From an uncultured Rikenellaceae bacterium (GTDB lineage Bacteria > Bacteroidota > Bacteroidia > Bacteroidales > Rikenellaceae), in the NCBI GenBank assembly GCA_947038135.1, contig CAMQVM010000140.1:1-5266 (forward strand): a stretch of DNA of 5,266 nt, read 5' to 3'. Below the pieces are notes generated by a model. It had not been told where the DNA came from and did not search any database. It saw nothing but the letters and a program-made list of their open reading frames with translations. Below, piece after piece: positions 1-5,266 of this stretch (its first letter is position 1; each line of letters starts with the position of its first letter). Both the position numbers and the translations under genes were made by a program.

Positions 1-1
1 G

Positions 2-16
2 GCTCCCTTCGGGAGC
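2..16. repeat. Perfect 6-bp inverted repeat with 3-base loop
   Basis: GCTCCC (2-7) and GGGAGC (11-16) pair perfectly around a TTC loop, and bases 1 and 17 could add a G-T pair. It is GC-rich in an otherwise very AT-rich window. One base later the longer inverted repeat at 18-53 begins, so the two look like parts of one element. No T-tract follows on either visible side, so it does not look like a classical terminator. Confidence 0.6.
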
Positions 17-244
17 TGGCTAATTCACAAAACCAAGGTTTTGCGAATCAGCCTAGGTAACATTGTTATTCCTACTGAATTTGGTGTTATCGGATTTTTG
101 GATAATTATGATATAGCAAAATTTAGCAGAGGTGAAAAAAGTGATAAGCATTGGATTGCCAGGGAAGAAAAATTTGGTTTAATAAATGATAAGGCAGAGG
201 TTATTTTAGAGCCAACTTATGATTATATTACCACTAGAGCATAA
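2..244 (+). CDS. WG-repeat protein, 3' end only (5' end outside window)
   Basis: The frame is open from base 2 to a TAA at 242-244 and gives 80 residues with no stop before the left edge, so this is the C-terminal tail of a longer gene. Residues 58-76 (FGLIND...VILEPTYDYI) match a WG repeat, which usually reads like yGlId-kGk-vi-p-Yd-I. Residues 19-41 (GNIVIPTEF...FLDNYDIAKF) look like the preceding repeat. WG-repeat proteins are common in Bacteroidota and are thought to be binding scaffolds; no function can be given. A TTG at 41 could serve as a start, but it lies inside an inverted repeat with no plausible leader, so I read the gene as partial. The first ~17 codons run through two hairpins and do not resemble WG sequence. 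The gene may therefore be interrupted there, with this tail a remnant. The WG assignment is fairly secure; whether the fragment is expressed is unknown. Confidence 0.6.
   Translation, partial: APFGSWLIHKTKVLRISLGNIVIPTEFGVIGFLDNYDIAKFSRGEKSDKHWIAREEKFGLINDKAEVILEPTYDYITTRA
18..53 (-). repeat. 17-bp-arm inverted repeat, possible structured element
   Basis: The arms are 18-34 and 37-53 with a 2-base loop (35-36). Fifteen of 17 positions pair by Watson-Crick rules. The two exceptions (22/49 and 27/44) are A-C on the + strand but U-G wobbles on the minus strand, so minus-strand RNA or single-stranded DNA folds without any mismatch. The minus-strand tip reads C-CUUG-G, the compact CUUG loop type known from structured RNAs. 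Arms of this length are very unlikely by chance. Candidates are a transposon end with subterminal hairpins (IS200/IS605-like), a REP-like palindrome, the 3' end of an RNA read leftwards, or an assembly fold-back. No target-site duplication or transposase is visible. Strand is inferred only from the wobble pattern. Confidence 0.6.
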
Positions 245-485
245 AGTTATAGGAATAGCAGCTACAAAAAAGATATTACTTGAACTATACTGCTCTAAAA
301 ATAAGATTTCAGGCTCATTATAAAACAAAAATACCATAAATAAAGCCGCAAAATAGCAGTTAAAATGCACATAAAACAAAAAAAATTAAAAGTTTATGAA
401 AATTAAACAAAATAATAATTATCTTTGCTATCTAATTACCACGAAAAACATAAATTAATTAAAGCTAAAACAAGGATAGTAAAAG
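245..485. other. AT-rich intergenic region upstream of nusB
   Basis: I see no gene in this 241-base gap, which is strongly A-rich. The last part (about 390-485) carries the likely promoter and leader of nusB. A 7-base inverted pair (TAGAGCA at 235-241, TGCTCTA at 291-297) spans the end of the WG gene, but its 49-base loop makes it a weak terminator candidate. Confidence 0.6.
393..427 (+). promoter_or_regulatory. Probable Bacteroidota sigma-A promoter for the nusB cluster
   Basis: TATCTTTG at 420-427 is an exact match to the Bacteroidota -7 box TANNTTTG. About 21 bases upstream, TTTATG (393-398) is an imperfect -33 element in place of TTTG/TTG. Transcription would begin near 432-436 and give a leader of roughly 50 bases before the nusB start at 486. 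The leader has AAGGA (472-476) nine bases before the ATG, a Shine-Dalgarno-like sequence that is unusual for this phylum. The -7 box, its position and the AT-rich context support the call; the -33 box is weak. Confidence 0.55.
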
Positions 486-1436
486 ATGATAAGCAGAAGA
501 CTACTACGAATAAAGGTTGTACAAGCATTGTATGCCCACATAACATCAGAATCAGAGCTAGCAAGCGGATCGCAGAAAAGTCTAAATCATAGCATTGCTA
601 AGTGTTATGAATTGTACCATCTAATGCTATTACTTCCGTGCGAGGTGGCAAAATATTCTGAAACACAAAATAAAATTAGTGTAGTAAAGAGTAATGAGCT
701 AGAAAAGGATGTACCTTTAGAAAACAGACTAGCATCAAATCCAGTTATTGCGCAGCTAGATAATAGCAAGGCAATAAATGAATACCTTGATAAACGCTTT
801 TTAAGTTGGAACAACAACAAAGAGCTGGTAAAGAACGTCTATAACAGTACAATTACTAAAGAGTATTACAAAGAGTATATGGGCCTTGAAAAATGTGCTT
901 ATAATGATCATAAAAACTTCGTAATTAACTTTTATAAAGAGGAGATAGAAAACAATGAGTTTCTTCATGAAGAGCTAGAAGATATGTCTATCTTTTGGAC
1001 TATTGATGTAGAGTATGCAGCATCGCACGCACTGAAAACAGTGTCGGGCATAGCAGCTAGCTGTGTTACTGCTCCAAGTTATGAAGAGATAAAATTGCTT
1101 CCTCTATATAAAGATATGGAAGATCAGTTCTTTGCAAGAGATTTATTTGTAAAGACGATAAACAATTTAACTCCCTACCTAGAAATTATAGACACCCTAA
1201 CGCTTAACTGGGATGTAGAACGCATGGCTATAATGGATAGAATAATACTTCTTTGTGCAATAACTGAGATAAAGCAATTTAATGATATACCTAACAATGT
1301 TACGATGGATGAGTATATTGAGATATCTAAATATTATAGCACTGTCAAAAGTAGCAATATCATCAATGGTGTATTAGATAAATTAATAGCAGGACTGAAA
1401 GAGAGCAAAGAGGTAGTAAAATTTGTTTCAGAATAG
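486..1436 (+). CDS. nusB: Transcription antitermination factor NusB (long Bacteroidota form)
   Basis: NusB binds boxA RNA with NusE (ribosomal protein S10) and helps RNA polymerase read through terminators, chiefly in rRNA operons; it acts in the cytoplasm. The N-terminus (RRLLRIKVVQALYAH, residues 4-18) matches the first NusB helix, which carries an R-x-x-x-Q-x-LY pattern. The C-terminal third has the diagnostic parts: FFARDLF (215-221), W-D-V-E-R-M-A-I-M-D-R-I-I-L-L (242-256), the MDEYIEISKYYS helix (274-285) and the closing NIINGVLDKL (291-300). At 316 residues it is about twice the length of E. coli NusB. The extra, mostly helical stretch (about 20-210) is typical of Bacteroidota orthologues. 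The ATG at 486 is preceded by AAGGA and starts exactly at the conserved N-terminus. It leads the cluster, and the DUF1573 gene starts 10 bases after its stop. Confidence 0.93.
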   Translation: MISRRLLRIKVVQALYAHITSESELASGSQKSLNHSIAKCYELYHLMLLLPCEVAKYSETQNKISVVKSNELEKDVPLENRLASNPVIAQLDNSKAINEYLDKRFLSWNNNKELVKNVYNSTITKEYYKEYMGLEKCAYNDHKNFVINFYKEEIENNEFLHEELEDMSIFWTIDVEYAASHALKTVSGIAASCVTAPSYEEIKLLPLYKDMEDQFFARDLFVKTINNLTPYLEIIDTLTLNWDVERMAIMDRIILLCAITEIKQFNDIPNNVTMDEYIEISKYYSTVKSSNIINGVLDKLIAGLKESKEVVKFVSE

Positions 1437-1446
1437 AGTATAACTT

Positions 1447-1887
1447 ATGATTAGCAGGTTAACAGCAACAGCTATATTACTATGCCTAATTGGGTGCAAC
1501 AGCGGTAATGGCAAGGCATATAATACTGACATAGCTGCATCAAAAAAGAATATCATAGATCTAAATCACTACGATGGCACAGTTTATATGACAGCAGCAA
1601 GTAGAAATATTGGCACGTTATATGAAGGAGAAACAGTAGAGGGGGTTCTATCTATACGAAACAATAGCGACACAACATCTATCATCAAAGAGGTAAAAGG
1701 GTCTTGCGGTTGCATGACAATAAAGAAGCTTGATACTAAGCAACTTAAAGCTAATGAGGTGATGAATATTGGTTATACAATCAATACTTCTCTAAAAAGC
1801 GGAGAAGAATATTTTGATGTGGTGATAATAAGCACCACTGGTAAATACGTTATAGAGCTGATAGCAAATATAAAAAGCAAAAATTAA
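1447..1887 (+). CDS. DUF1573 family lipoprotein
   Basis: This is a 146-residue exported protein. Residues 1-17 form a short lipoprotein signal peptide ending in the lipobox L-I-G-C, so Cys17 should be lipidated after cleavage by signal peptidase II. The sequence after Cys17 (NSGNGK) lacks the acidic run used as a surface-export signal in some Bacteroidota, so a periplasm-facing location is the better guess. Residues 56-143 form one DUF1573 domain, an immunoglobulin-like beta sandwich: G-x-L-x-E-G-E (56-62), the V-x-x-x-L-S-I-R-N-N-S strand (64-74) and the hallmark SCGC (86-89). The family's function is not established. The gene begins 10 bases after the nusB stop and ends 32 bases before yajC, which supports co-transcription. 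The family call is strong, the role unknown. Confidence 0.88.
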   Translation: MISRLTATAILLCLIGCNSGNGKAYNTDIAASKKNIIDLNHYDGTVYMTAASRNIGTLYEGETVEGVLSIRNNSDTTSIIKEVKGSCGCMTIKKLDTKQLKANEVMNIGYTINTSLKSGEEYFDVVIISTTGKYVIELIANIKSKN

Positions 1888-1919
1888 AAATTTAACAACA
1901 ATTAAAAAATATTAAAGTT

Positions 1920-2240
1920 ATGATTCCAAATTTCATCTTTTCACTTACAGCAGCCCCAGCAACTGGCGGTATGGATTATTCATTTATAATAATGATGGTT
2001 CTAGTTTTTGTGGTAATGTACTTCTTTATGATTCGTCCACAACAGAAGCGCCAAAAACAACTTGTTAAATTCAGAGAGTCACTTAAAAAAGGTGACAAAG
2101 TAGTAACAGCTGGTGGTATCTACGGAACAATTAAACATGTAGAAGACACTTGTGTATCTCTTGAGGTTGACCAAAATACCTCTATCAAGATTGACAAGAC
2201 AATGGTAATGAAAGATATGAGTGATATTGCACAAAAGTAA
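1920..2240 (+). CDS. yajC: Sec translocon accessory subunit YajC
   Basis: YajC is a small inner-membrane protein that associates with SecDF and the SecYEG channel. The 106-residue length is normal for the family. After a short N-terminal segment there is one membrane span at about residues 20-37, followed by the signature F-M-I-R-P-Q-Q-K-R-Q-K (36-46) and the cytoplasmic motif LKKGDKVVTAGGIYGTI (55-71). Both motifs are diagnostic. Codon use differs from its neighbours: only 2 of 10 isoleucines are ATA, 4 of 5 leucines are CTT, and CGT/CGC appear among the arginines, which suggests selection for strong expression. The leader is A-rich without a Shine-Dalgarno. A 152-base gap with a hairpin follows. 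Confidence 0.95.
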   Translation: MIPNFIFSLTAAPATGGMDYSFIIMMVLVFVVMYFFMIRPQQKRQKQLVKFRESLKKGDKVVTAGGIYGTIKHVEDTCVSLEVDQNTSIKIDKTMVMKDMSDIAQK

Positions 2241-2246
2241 TATTGG

Positions 2247-2275
2247 TGGCATCTTACAATTGTATTAAATTGCCA
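2247..2275 (+). repeat. Small inverted repeats just after yajC
   Basis: TGGCA (2247-2251) and TGCCA (2271-2275) pair across a 19-base loop. Within the loop sits the perfect 10-base palindrome TACAATTGTA (2255-2264). Together they could form a modest 3' structure for the yajC message, or the palindrome could be a protein-binding site. The stem is only 5 bp and no T-tract follows, so this is a weak call. Confidence 0.25.
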
Positions 2276-2308
2276 ACATAAAACTTTGTGTATTACCATA
2301 TTTAATAA

Positions 2309-2356
2309 GATATGAGGGTGTGTAGATATATTTACAACACCCTCTACTTGTATATC
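2309..2356 (+). terminator. Hairpin between yajC and ybbR-like gene, possible terminator or attenuator
   Basis: GAGGGTGT (2314-2321) pairs perfectly with ACACCCTC (2337-2344). Past a single bulged A (2336), three more pairs plus a G-U extend the stem towards an ATATAT loop (2326-2331). An outer GATAT/ATATC pair (2309-2313 with 2352-2356) could add a lower stem. It is the most stable-looking structure in any gap between genes of the cluster. There is no clean run of T after it, so full termination is doubtful; partial termination, mRNA protection or attenuation before the 2393 start are all possible. AAACTTTG (2281-2288), one mismatch from the -7 consensus and 18 bases after a TTG, might be a weak internal promoter that puts this hairpin in a leader. 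Confidence 0.4.
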
Positions 2357-2392
2357 ATCGATACAATTACTTAGCAAACAACATTAAATACT

Positions 2393-3382
2393 ATGTTAAA
2401 ACAGCTTAAAATACTATTAAAGCGTGTAAGCGAGCCGCTTTTCATACTCTTTTTAATTATTGCATCGGCAGTATGGTATATGATCAACCTTAATGACACC
2501 TACCAGCAAGATATAAAAATACCTCTACATATCGATGGCATAGAAAACCCTATTCATGCTGATGGCGAGGCATATTTTGATGTGCACTCACTGGCCAGCG
2601 GTAAGGGATACGCTTTTTTACTACACAACCTATTTCCGAAATCCAGACTTGTAGAGATAAATATATCTGATATACTACGCAAAGATGATGGCAGTAACAA
2701 ACAATCAATAAGTATTCCTGCACTAGAGAATATTGTTTCAAACAGACTCAAAGACCTAACACTTATTAGGATATACGATACCAATGTAGATATAAACCTA
2801 GATAGCTACACCGAAAAATACATACCAATATCGCCATATATAACCCACGATTTAAAGGGTGGATATATGCAGATAGGTGGAACAATACTAGATCCATGCT
2901 CGGTATTAATAAAAGGTGATCGTAGTATAATAAATAGCATAGACTCACTTCCTACCGCCCCGCTGAAACTTACAGCACAATACAATAATTTTGTAGGTAA
3001 GGTAGATATCATACCACGTACAGGTGTTATGATAATCCCTAAAGAGGTGACATACAAAATCCAAACAGATAGGTTTACAGAGCTTAAAGTATACTCAAAC
3101 ATAGAGATTCACACCGCTGATGGTGTAAGTGACAGCTACGGATATACATCTATACCCTCTAAAGTTGAAATCTGCTTTAACATAGCACAAAGCATGGGAA
3201 CAACTTTCACACCTTCAATGTATAAACCATATATCGAATACGACCCTCAAAACCTCCACCACAACAAAAATAATCAAATAGAAAAGAACCTCTATAAAGT
3301 CCGAGTAGATGAGCTTCCTATTGGTGTTAAGGTGCAGTATATACAACCTCAATATATAACAGTATTAAAAAACAAAAGATAA
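2393..3382 (+). CDS. YbbR-domain (CdaR-like) membrane-anchored protein
   Basis: The 329-residue protein has a short basic cytoplasmic N-terminus (MLKQLKILLKR), one membrane span at about residues 15-31, and a long extracytoplasmic beta-rich region. Residues 157-229 read as a YbbR repeat: G-G-x-I-L-D-P-x-x-V-L-I-K-G (162-175), then I-N-S-I-D-S-L-P-T-A-P-L (180-191) and a closing strand pair ending in P-K-E-V-T-Y (216-221). A less conserved copy may occupy 35-135. In Firmicutes, YbbR/CdaR proteins modulate the c-di-AMP cyclase CdaA; no cyclase is encoded here and the Bacteroidota role is unclear. The single span and position directly before coaE are typical of Bacteroidota members. The stop TAA shares its last A with the coaE ATG, implying translational coupling. 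The family call rests on the motif pattern, which diverges quickly. Confidence 0.75.
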   Translation: MLKQLKILLKRVSEPLFILFLIIASAVWYMINLNDTYQQDIKIPLHIDGIENPIHADGEAYFDVHSLASGKGYAFLLHNLFPKSRLVEINISDILRKDDGSNKQSISIPALENIVSNRLKDLTLIRIYDTNVDINLDSYTEKYIPISPYITHDLKGGYMQIGGTILDPCSVLIKGDRSIINSIDSLPTAPLKLTAQYNNFVGKVDIIPRTGVMIIPKEVTYKIQTDRFTELKVYSNIEIHTADGVSDSYGYTSIPSKVEICFNIAQSMGTTFTPSMYKPYIEYDPQNLHHNKNNQIEKNLYKVRVDELPIGVKVQYIQPQYITVLKNKR

Positions 3383-3954
3383 TGGTAATAGGTATAACAG
3401 GTGGTATAGGAAGTGGTAAAAGTACTATATGCATAGCTCTTGAAACTATTGGATATAAGGTTTATTACTGCGACAAAAGGGCATCATACCTCATGAACAA
3501 CAACTCTGATATTAAAGAGCAATTAATGCAGATGTTTACTGATGATATATATAAAGATGGCAAGATAGATAAATCTTTACTCTCATCTATAATATTTAAT
3601 AATCAAGATATTAGACAGACGATAAACTCAATTGTTCACCCTATTGTAACTGCCGACATGGAGTTTTTCATAAACTCTAACAGAAGAGATAAAGCTATAT
3701 TTATAGAGTCTGCAATAATGTTTGAGAGTGGAATTGATACTTTAATGGATAAGATAATAACAATATCAGCTCCATTAGCTATAAGAATTTCGAGAGTAGA
3801 AAAAAGAGACAAGACAAACAAACAGAGCATACAAAACCGTATTACAGCACAGATATCTGACACTGAAAGAGAGGTAAAATCAGATGCTGTAATCGTTTCT
3901 GATGACAGAAACTGCACCCTGCTACAACTATTAACGATAATAGATAACATTTAA
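3382..3954 (+). CDS. coaE: Dephospho-CoA kinase
   Basis: CoaE phosphorylates the 3'-hydroxyl of dephospho-CoA using ATP, the last step of coenzyme A synthesis, in the cytoplasm. The 190 residues open with the family signature IGITGGIGSGKST; its P-loop is GGIGSGKS (7-14). Further landmarks are the Y-C-D-K-R segment (29-33) with the conserved Asp31, HPIV (86-89), the E-S-A-I-M-F-E-S-G strand (109-117), the R-V-E-K-R-D lid (138-143) and R-I-T-A-Q-I-S-D-T-E (153-162). All functional motifs are present and the length is close to the usual ~200. The usual Asn after the last strand (vi-N) is replaced by Ser-Asp (173-174), which should be tolerated. The ATG overlaps the upstream stop by one base and starts directly at the conserved N-terminus. 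Isoleucine codons are mostly ATA, unlike yajC. Confidence 0.95.
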   Translation: MVIGITGGIGSGKSTICIALETIGYKVYYCDKRASYLMNNNSDIKEQLMQMFTDDIYKDGKIDKSLLSSIIFNNQDIRQTINSIVHPIVTADMEFFINSNRRDKAIFIESAIMFESGIDTLMDKIITISAPLAIRISRVEKRDKTNKQSIQNRITAQISDTEREVKSDAVIVSDDRNCTLLQLLTIIDNI

Positions 3955-4015
3955 CTACAAACAAGCAGAAACAGCAATAACAATATAGCTTAGACACCTT
4001 AAAATATAAACACAC

Positions 4016-5266
4016 ATGAAAAGAGTACTAATATCAATCCTTGCATCGCTACTAAGCATTAACAGCTTTGCTCAATCACCCGAAAAACCACTTGCTAAGG
4101 TAGTTGTTGCAGATATACTTAAAAACACACCTGCCAAAACCGTAGATATACATAATAACCAAATGCGTGATATGGTACTATTAGGTGATGAGGGTATGAA
4201 TTTGTTATTTAGCATGATACAGTCTGATATGTATGTAACTAATACAGAGGTGGAACAAGCTATATCAGGACTTGTTAGATATGCGAGCTCTTCAGATATG
4301 GACGATGTTAAAAACATGGTTACCTCATCGCTTATCAAGGCGCTTGACAAGGTTAATGACAAGGATAACGACAAGGATAATGGCAATACTAATAATAGAG
4401 AGGTGGAAACCTACTTTATCAACCAACTTGAAATTATCTCTACAGTTGGCAGTATAGCTACACTGAAGAGGTATGCACTCTCAGAAGGGCTATACAAGGA
4501 GGCTCTCAACGCTCTAGCTACAATAAATACCAAAGAGAGCATAGCAGCAATTGTTGATATAGCCCCTAATGTAAAAGATAAAAGGGTAATAGCCCAAGCA
4601 GTATCAAAGTACAAAATAAAGGAGCTAGAGCCATTAATGGTAAGATGGTTTAAAGTTAAAAATAAAGATATTGAAACCCACAAAAGCGTGATACTTGCTT
4701 TGGTACAGGTAGGTAGCCAAGATGGTATTGAGCTGCTTGCTAAAGAGGCCAAGAAGATTGACTACAAGCAAGATCAATATGATCTAACACTATCTTTGTC
4801 CACCCTACTTACTACTGTTCCATACGATCAAAGTTCTAAATATGCAGAGCTTCTAAACAAAAAAAGCGATAACTATACCATTAGAGTGCTTGCAATGGAT
4901 GTAATCATTAAAGGAGAGATCAAGGATGCAACATCACGAGTAATGAGAGCTATGGATGATGAGGATAGAAGTTATAGAAATGCTGTTTTGACCTTATACA
5001 ATAGCTTTAATAAAGAGGAGGTAGCGTCTGAGCTTATTGATAAATTTGATAAATATGATGATATTACTAAGGGCGATATCATCAAATGGGCACAAAACGC
5101 AGAGGTTGATATCCCTGCAAACATATTAATTAACAGTGCTAAATCTACAAATAACGAGCTAAGCACAAACAGCATTAAATACCTAGTGGCAGCAAACAAT
5201 AGCCAAAGTGTAGATATTTTAATAGATATATTAGCAGTAACACTTGGACTACTTGGAATCGTTGGG
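4016..5266 (+). CDS. Secreted HEAT-like helical-repeat protein, C-terminus outside window
   Basis: The frame runs from an ATG at 4016 to the right edge without a stop, giving 417 residues of an unfinished gene. Residues 1-19 are a Sec signal peptide: basic MKR, a hydrophobic core, and a likely signal peptidase I site S-F-A|Q-S (after Ala19). The mature part is almost wholly alpha-helical, with HEAT-like units such as A-L-N-A-L-A-T-I-N-T-K-E-S-I-A-A-I-V (163-180) and V-I-L-A-L-V-Q-V-G-S-Q-D-G-I-E-L-L (225-241). An Asp/Lys/Asn-rich linker (111-127) splits residues 20-110 from the main repeat block. Some Bacteroidota proteins pair such repeats with a C-terminal DUF1080 (sugar-hydrolase-like) domain, but nothing here shows that. 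It starts 61 bases after coaE with an A-rich leader, so it may share the transcript. Function unknown; probably periplasmic or outer-membrane associated. Confidence 0.75.
   Translation, partial: MKRVLISILASLLSINSFAQSPEKPLAKVVVADILKNTPAKTVDIHNNQMRDMVLLGDEGMNLLFSMIQSDMYVTNTEVEQAISGLVRYASSSDMDDVKNMVTSSLIKALDKVNDKDNDKDNGNTNNREVETYFINQLEIISTVGSIATLKRYALSEGLYKEALNALATINTKESIAAIVDIAPNVKDKRVIAQAVSKYKIKELEPLMVRWFKVKNKDIETHKSVILALVQVGSQDGIELLAKEAKKIDYKQDQYDLTLSLSTLLTTVPYDQSSKYAELLNKKSDNYTIRVLAMDVIIKGEIKDATSRVMRAMDDEDRSYRNAVLTLYNSFNKEEVASELIDKFDKYDDITKGDIIKWAQNAEVDIPANILINSAKSTNNELSTNSIKYLVAANNSQSVDILIDILAVTLGLLGIVG
4346..4381 (+). repeat. 12-bp tandem repeat, three copies, in frame
   Basis: GACAAGGTTAAT, GACAAGGATAAC and GACAAGGATAAT follow each other without gaps, and a fourth degraded copy (GGCAATACTAAT) runs to 4393. 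The period is a multiple of three, so changes in copy number would keep the helical-repeat gene in frame. It encodes DKVN-DKDN-DKDN-GNTN, residues 111-126 of that protein, a charged, flexible linker. Confidence 0.85.

Noticed and set aside
41..244. TTG at 41 as the true start of a 67-residue protein
   Set aside because: The frame is open to the left edge, the TTG lies within a hairpin arm, and WG-repeat proteins are normally much longer, so a partial gene is more likely.
235..297. Inverted pair TAGAGCA / TGCTCTA as a terminator for the WG gene
   Set aside because: Seven base pairs with a 49-base AT-rich loop would be unstable, and such a match is expected by chance.
2120..2377. Minus-strand 85-codon frame spanning the end of yajC and the following gap
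   Set aside because: Its sequence shows no family features, it has no promoter signal, and it crosses the hairpin at 2309-2356.
2806..3102. Minus-strand open frame of 98 codons opposite the ybbR-like gene
   Set aside because: It has no recognisable motif and lies wholly inside a well-supported + strand gene; it reflects the codon pattern of that gene.
4072..4386. Minus-strand open frame with a Leu-Ser repeat at its start
   Set aside because: The repeat is only the complement of the 12-bp tandem repeat in the secreted helical-repeat gene; there is no separate evidence for a protein.
4272..4457. Plus-strand 61-codon frame inside the helical-repeat gene
   Set aside because: It is out of frame with a gene that has a signal peptide and continuous repeats from 4016 to the edge.
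1..5266. CRISPR arrays, tRNA or rRNA genes, defence systems
   Set aside because: No regularly spaced repeats, no tRNA cloverleaf or rRNA sequence, and no defence-related motif were seen on either strand.

Overview
This AT-rich window carries a conserved housekeeping gene cluster of the phylum Bacteroidota, most likely order Bacteroidales. All genes are on the + strand. The evidence for the phylum is the order nusB - DUF1573 lipoprotein - yajC - ybbR-like - coaE, a long NusB with a large N-terminal extension, a Bacteroidota-style promoter box (TANNTTTG, 420-427) ahead of nusB, and A-rich leaders with mostly no Shine-Dalgarno before the starts. Neighbouring genes favour ATA, CTA, AGA and AGC codons. 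The sequence does not allow a genus call.

Layout: 2-244 is the 3' end of a WG-repeat protein that runs off the left edge. Its first ~50 bases hold two back-to-back inverted repeats (2-16 and 18-53). 245-485 is a very AT-rich gap holding the probable promoter. 486-1436 is nusB. 1447-1887 is a DUF1573 lipoprotein. 1920-2240 is yajC. 2241-2392 is a 152-base gap with a strong hairpin. 2393-3382 is a YbbR-domain membrane-anchored protein, overlapping by one base with coaE (3382-3954). 4016 to the right edge is an open, unfinished gene for a secreted helical-repeat (HEAT-like) protein.

NusB (transcription antitermination), YajC (Sec translocon accessory), the DUF1573 lipoprotein and the YbbR protein (envelope), and CoaE (last step of coenzyme A synthesis) do not form one pathway. 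Their tight, co-directional packing points to a shared transcription unit of growth-related genes. The hairpin after yajC may separate a strongly expressed front half from a weaker back half.

I found no convincing new biological system. The least explained feature is the pair of hairpins at the left edge. The longer one folds perfectly only as minus-strand RNA or DNA, because both of its mismatches become G-U wobbles there. The sequence stops inside or next to this element, so its nature cannot be settled from this window.
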